Below, piece after piece: positions 61,219-64,000 of a stretch of DNA of 64,000 bases; within the stretch, counting starts at the first letter, position 1; every line of letters starts with the position of its first letter. The notes under the pieces are model-generated. The model was not told where the DNA came from. It ran no database searches and was given only the letters and a program-made list of their open reading frames with translations. This DNA is from Bacteroidales bacterium UBA5833 (lineage in GTDB: Bacteria; Bacteroidota; Bacteroidia; Bacteroidales; Lentimicrobiaceae), in the NCBI GenBank assembly GCA_002433025.1, contig DJGZ01000022.1, positions 1-64,000 on the forward strand, given 5' to 3'. The translations under genes and the position numbers were made by a program.

Positions 61219-63291
61219 ATGAAAGCACGAAATATATTGTTGTTACTGATCATTATCGGGCTGAATTTCACTTCCTGTGTAAAGGATGAGGTATTTGAAG
61301 GCCCGCCGGTACTGAGCGAACTTTCCATAACCCCCCAGGCTCCCGGCGAAAGCGACATTGTTACGGTATCTGTAAAAGCTACCGACATGAACGGCATCAA
61401 ATCGGTAAAACTGCATTATGCCGTTGACGGCGTTTCCGCTACCGGGGTAAGCATGTCGGCAGGCTCCACCGCCAATGTATATACCGCGCAGATTCCGGCC
61501 CAGGGTGCCGGCAAAACGGTAACTTACTATGTGGAGGCAGAGAACGAATCAGGGAAAATAGCATATACTCCTGAAGGAGCACCGGCTACCCCTGCCGCCT
61601 ATACGGTTGGCGCCCCAAGCATTGTTCTGAACGAGGTATACAGCAGGGGAACGGTTGAAGCTCCCGACTGGGTGGAAATATACAACAACTCCGACAGCCC
61701 GGCCGATATCAGCGGCTACAGGGTTTACGATCCGGGCGGACAATCGGGTTCCAAACCCAAAAAGGAAATCCCGGCCGGTACCATCCTCCCCGGCAAGGGC
61801 TTTTACGTGATTGTGGTTGACGACGGCACCGAAAGCGGATTCGGCCTTTCGAGCGGCGGTGATGAAGTATGGCTTGAAAATACCTCCGGAAACATCATTG
61901 ACAATGTAGCGCATCCTGCATTTGAACCCAGCCAGTCATACGGCCGTATCCCCGACGGAACAGGCGCATGGCAGATTCTTGATAAAATTACCCGCGGCGC
62001 TGTCAACGACGACTCCCCTCCCGCCCCTGTGATCCTGATCAATGAAGTATACAGCCGCGGCACAACCGAAAATCCCGACTGGATCGAAATCTATAACGCC
62101 ACCACAGCCAGTGTGGACATCAGCGGATATAAAGTATATGACAATGGCGGACAAGCCGGCACCAAGCCCAAAAAAGAAATTCCGGCAGGAACCACCATCC
62201 CGTCCAAAGGTTTTTATGTAATTATTGTGGATGATGAAGACGCCAGTGGATTCGGCCTTTCAAGCGGGGGCGAACAGGTTTGGCTCGAAAATACTTCTGG
62301 CACCGTGATTGACGATGTAACTTTCCCTGCATTGGAGGAAACCCAGTCATACGGACGCTATCCGGACGGTGACGCCAACTGGCAGGTGCTTTATGTTGCC
62401 ACACCGGGCTCCGCAAACGACAACTCGCCGGCCCCTTCAGCCGTGGTACTGATGAATGAAATTTATTCGCGTGGAACCACTGAAGATCCCGACTGGATAG
62501 AAATATACAACACTTCAACAAGCGTGGCTGCCGATATCAGTGGTTTTAAAATCTACGACAGCGGCGGACAGGCCGGCACAAAGCCGAAAAAGGAAATTCC
62601 GGCCGGCACCATTATTCAGCCGGGAGGTTTCTTTGTAATTGTAGTGGATGATGAAGACGCCAGCGGTTTCGGACTGTCGAGCGGAGGAGAACAGGTCTGG
62701 CTCGAAAATACTTCCGGTACAGTGGTAGACGATATCACATTCCCGGCACTGGCTGAAACAGAATCTTACGGCCGTTACCCCGATGGATCATCAAACCTTC
62801 AGATTCTGAGCGTTATAACCAAAGGCGCTGCCAACGATAATTCCACGCCTCCTCCGGCTACCATTATCCTGATGAATGAAATCTATTCAAGGGGGACCAC
62901 CGAAGACCCTGACTGGATTGAGATTTATAACGGTTCTGCCTTTGACGTGGACCTTTCGGGATACAAAATCTACGACGGCGGTGGACAGGCCGGTACCAAG
63001 CCCAAAAAGGAATTCCCTGCAGGAACCATCATCCCGGCAGGCGGATTTTACGTCATCGTTACCGATGATGCAGATGCCAGCGGATTCGGACTGTCGAGCG
63101 GAGGCGAACAGGTGTGGCTCGAAAATGCAGAAGGTACCGTAATCGACGATGTCACCTTCCCTGCTTTTGAACCCACACAATCCTTTGGCCGCAAGCCTGA
63201 CGGTTCTTCAAACCTTGTGATTTTTACCGAGATCACCCGCGGATCATCCAACAACAACGCCGGCACCCTGCCCAAAGCCAGGCGGAAATAA
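61219..63291 (+). CDS. Lipoprotein with four tandem lamin-tail domains
   Basis: A 690-residue lipoprotein (lipobox FTSC, Cys20). An Fn3/Ig-like domain (about 28-125, with VTVSVKATDMNGIKSVKLHY and TVTYYVEAENESG) is followed by four lamin-tail-like (LTD) domains starting near residues 135, 272, 410 and 550. Each has NE(V/I)YSRGT-E-PDW(V/I)EIYN, an SGY/F-KPKKE segment, AGT-GFYVI-VDD and SGFGLSSGG-QVWLEN. The last ends GSSNNNAGTLPKARRK. LTDs are extracellular beta-sandwiches often attached to hydrolases; here no enzyme domain is present, so it is probably a binding or display lipoprotein. It lies 31 bases after the porin gene and ends at a terminator. Confidence 0.85.
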   Translation: MKARNILLLLIIIGLNFTSCVKDEVFEGPPVLSELSITPQAPGESDIVTVSVKATDMNGIKSVKLHYAVDGVSATGVSMSAGSTANVYTAQIPAQGAGKTVTYYVEAENESGKIAYTPEGAPATPAAYTVGAPSIVLNEVYSRGTVEAPDWVEIYNNSDSPADISGYRVYDPGGQSGSKPKKEIPAGTILPGKGFYVIVVDDGTESGFGLSSGGDEVWLENTSGNIIDNVAHPAFEPSQSYGRIPDGTGAWQILDKITRGAVNDDSPPAPVILINEVYSRGTTENPDWIEIYNATTASVDISGYKVYDNGGQAGTKPKKEIPAGTTIPSKGFYVIIVDDEDASGFGLSSGGEQVWLENTSGTVIDDVTFPALEETQSYGRYPDGDANWQVLYVATPGSANDNSPAPSAVVLMNEIYSRGTTEDPDWIEIYNTSTSVAADISGFKIYDSGGQAGTKPKKEIPAGTIIQPGGFFVIVVDDEDASGFGLSSGGEQVWLENTSGTVVDDITFPALAETESYGRYPDGSSNLQILSVITKGAANDNSTPPPATIILMNEIYSRGTTEDPDWIEIYNGSAFDVDLSGYKIYDGGGQAGTKPKKEFPAGTIIPAGGFYVIVTDDADASGFGLSSGGEQVWLENAEGTVIDDVTFPAFEPTQSFGRKPDGSSNLVIFTEITRGSSNNNAGTLPKARRK
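61621..63285 (+). repeat. Four tandem LTD-coding units of about 411-420 bases
   Basis: Equivalent codons begin at 61621, 62032, 62446 and 62866, with periods of 411, 414 and 420 bases. Units 2-4 are especially alike at DNA level (for example the SGFGLSSGGEQVWLENT segment), indicating recent internal duplication. Confidence 0.8.
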
Positions 63292-63297
63292 TAACCC

Positions 63298-63330
63298 GGC
63301 CTGACAGGTTCCGAAAAAACCTGTCAGGCC
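63298..63330 (+). terminator. Strong terminator after the LTD gene
   Basis: GGCCTGACAGGTT (63298-63310) and its complement (63318-63330) form a perfect 13-bp stem with a 7-nt loop, beginning 6 bases after the stop codon and followed by a T-containing tract. It closes the DUF47-Pit-porin-LTD operon. Confidence 0.9.
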
Positions 63331-63393
63331 TTCGTTTTATCCTTAATGCCGGCTGTAAACAGCCCGGATGTAATAATTATTAACCTTCTGCAT

Positions 63394-64000
63394 ATGTCAA
63401 AAGAGAAAATAGAGATCGGGGAACAATCAAAACCCCGTTTTGAATTCCGTACGTTCGGCCAGAATTTCGATGTGATCCATAAACGTATGGCCAGGCTCTC
63501 CGTACCCATCCCTGAAAAAGTCTGGGAGCGGCACTCCGAAGAAATCTACATTATGTCGCGTACCAACGATATCAACAATACCAAAATCCGTAACGGTAAA
63601 ATGGACATAAAAACCTATGTACAGACCGTTGATGGGCTTGAACAGTGGAACCCGCTGATGAAGGGCGAGTTCCCGATGAAAACCGAAATGCTTCTGAAGG
63701 AGGTTTTCCCCGCTTTTCAGGTGGAAATTCCATCGCTTACAAATGAGGAGTATACCTATGAAGAATTCATGCAGATGATCAACGCCCATCCGGACCTTCA
63801 GGCAGTGAGGGTAAATAAGCAGCGTTTCGGTTACATGGTAAATGATACCATCTGTGAATACGGAATCGTGCTGATAAACGGCGCAAGGGTGGTTACCATT
63901 AACTCCGAATCAACAGAGGTGGACGATATTCTCAGAACCATGAAGGATATCGGTGCCGGGGGGATTGAAAATATCAATTACCTTCAGGCCATAAAGAGGG
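63394..64000 (+). CDS. Partial protein of unknown family, possibly CYTH/TTM-like
   Basis: The frame is open from ATG at 63394 to the window end (202 residues plus part of a codon), so the C-terminus is missing. There is no signal peptide; the protein is probably cytoplasmic. Near the start is FEFRTFGQNFDV; the middle has EEIYIMSRTNDINNTKIRNG, then KMDIKTYVQT and GLEQWNPLMKGEFP; later come VRVNKQRFGYMVNDTICEYG and VLINGARVVTINSESTE. Alternating charged strands of this kind recall triphosphate-tunnel (CYTH, VTC4-like) enzymes, which would suit the phosphate genes upstream, but the resemblance is weak and the family is not certain. The gene lies beyond a terminator and so has its own promoter. 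Confidence 0.6.
   Translation, partial: MSKEKIEIGEQSKPRFEFRTFGQNFDVIHKRMARLSVPIPEKVWERHSEEIYIMSRTNDINNTKIRNGKMDIKTYVQTVDGLEQWNPLMKGEFPMKTEMLLKEVFPAFQVEIPSLTNEEYTYEEFMQMINAHPDLQAVRVNKQRFGYMVNDTICEYGIVLINGARVVTINSESTEVDDILRTMKDIGAGGIENINYLQAIKR

Noticed and set aside
1..64000. tRNA, rRNA, CRISPR arrays, riboswitches and transposases
   Set aside because: Looked for in the intergenic regions (T-loop patterns, regularly spaced short repeats, transposase motifs) and nothing was found. This was a reading by eye and could miss small RNAs.

Overview
The window looks like a chromosomal segment of a Bacteroidota bacterium, probably Bacteroidales-like and peptide-using. The evidence is type IX secretion (T9SS) C-terminal sorting domains on four proteins, many lipoproteins, a DUF4249/TonB-dependent receptor pair, two S46 dipeptidyl peptidases, Omp28 and DUF6029 proteins, beta-propeller histidine kinases, and repeated promoter matches to the Bacteroidetes -7 box TAnnTTTG. 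I see no tRNA, rRNA, CRISPR array or intact insertion sequence.

Layout. 1-6.9 kb: an AT-richer stretch with an orphan lipoprotein, a DUF4249 / TonB-dependent receptor / small beta-barrel set and a T9SS cargo protein. 7.2-11.3 kb: an M49-like lipoprotein peptidase and a DPP7-type S46 peptidase. 11.5-21.5 kb: two histidine-kinase/response-regulator pairs, a stand-alone LuxR-type DNA-binding protein, a GH16 glycosidase and a T9SS protein. Two copies of one 17-bp motif precede the second regulator and the T9SS gene. 21.5-25.4 kb: a SnoaL-like lipoprotein, an aminotransferase, a beta-barrel protein and a decayed AAA-ATPase pseudogene. 25.6-32.1 kb (minus strand): MutS-like membrane ATPase, CYTH protein, second S46 peptidase, mannose-1-phosphate guanylyltransferase, SprT-like protease and a small lipoprotein. 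32.6-36.4 kb: a secreted lipoprotein, an MlaE/MlaF-type ABC pair with CvpA, and dCMP deaminase. 36.6-39.9 kb: a BlaI repressor and a BlaR1-like M56 protein carrying four TonB C-terminal domains, preceded by two palindromic operators. 39.9-45.2 kb: carboxyltransferase, AraC regulator, M28 peptidase and a hicBA toxin-antitoxin pair flanked by palindromic repeats. 45.4-49.6 kb (minus): Omp28, DUF6029, TlpA-like and ManA. 50-56.8 kb (minus): two large T9SS proteins sharing a repeated module of about 390 residues. 57.4-64 kb: a phosphate locus with a DUF47 protein, a Pit transporter fused to a coiled coil and HTH domain, an OprO/P-like porin, a four-repeat lamin-tail-domain lipoprotein and a partial, possibly CYTH-like protein.

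The most unusual items are the Pit-HTH fusion within its phosphate locus, the BlaI-controlled M56 protein with four TonB domains, and the shared operator next to the second two-component system. All functional statements come from reading the sequence and from general family knowledge; no database search was run.
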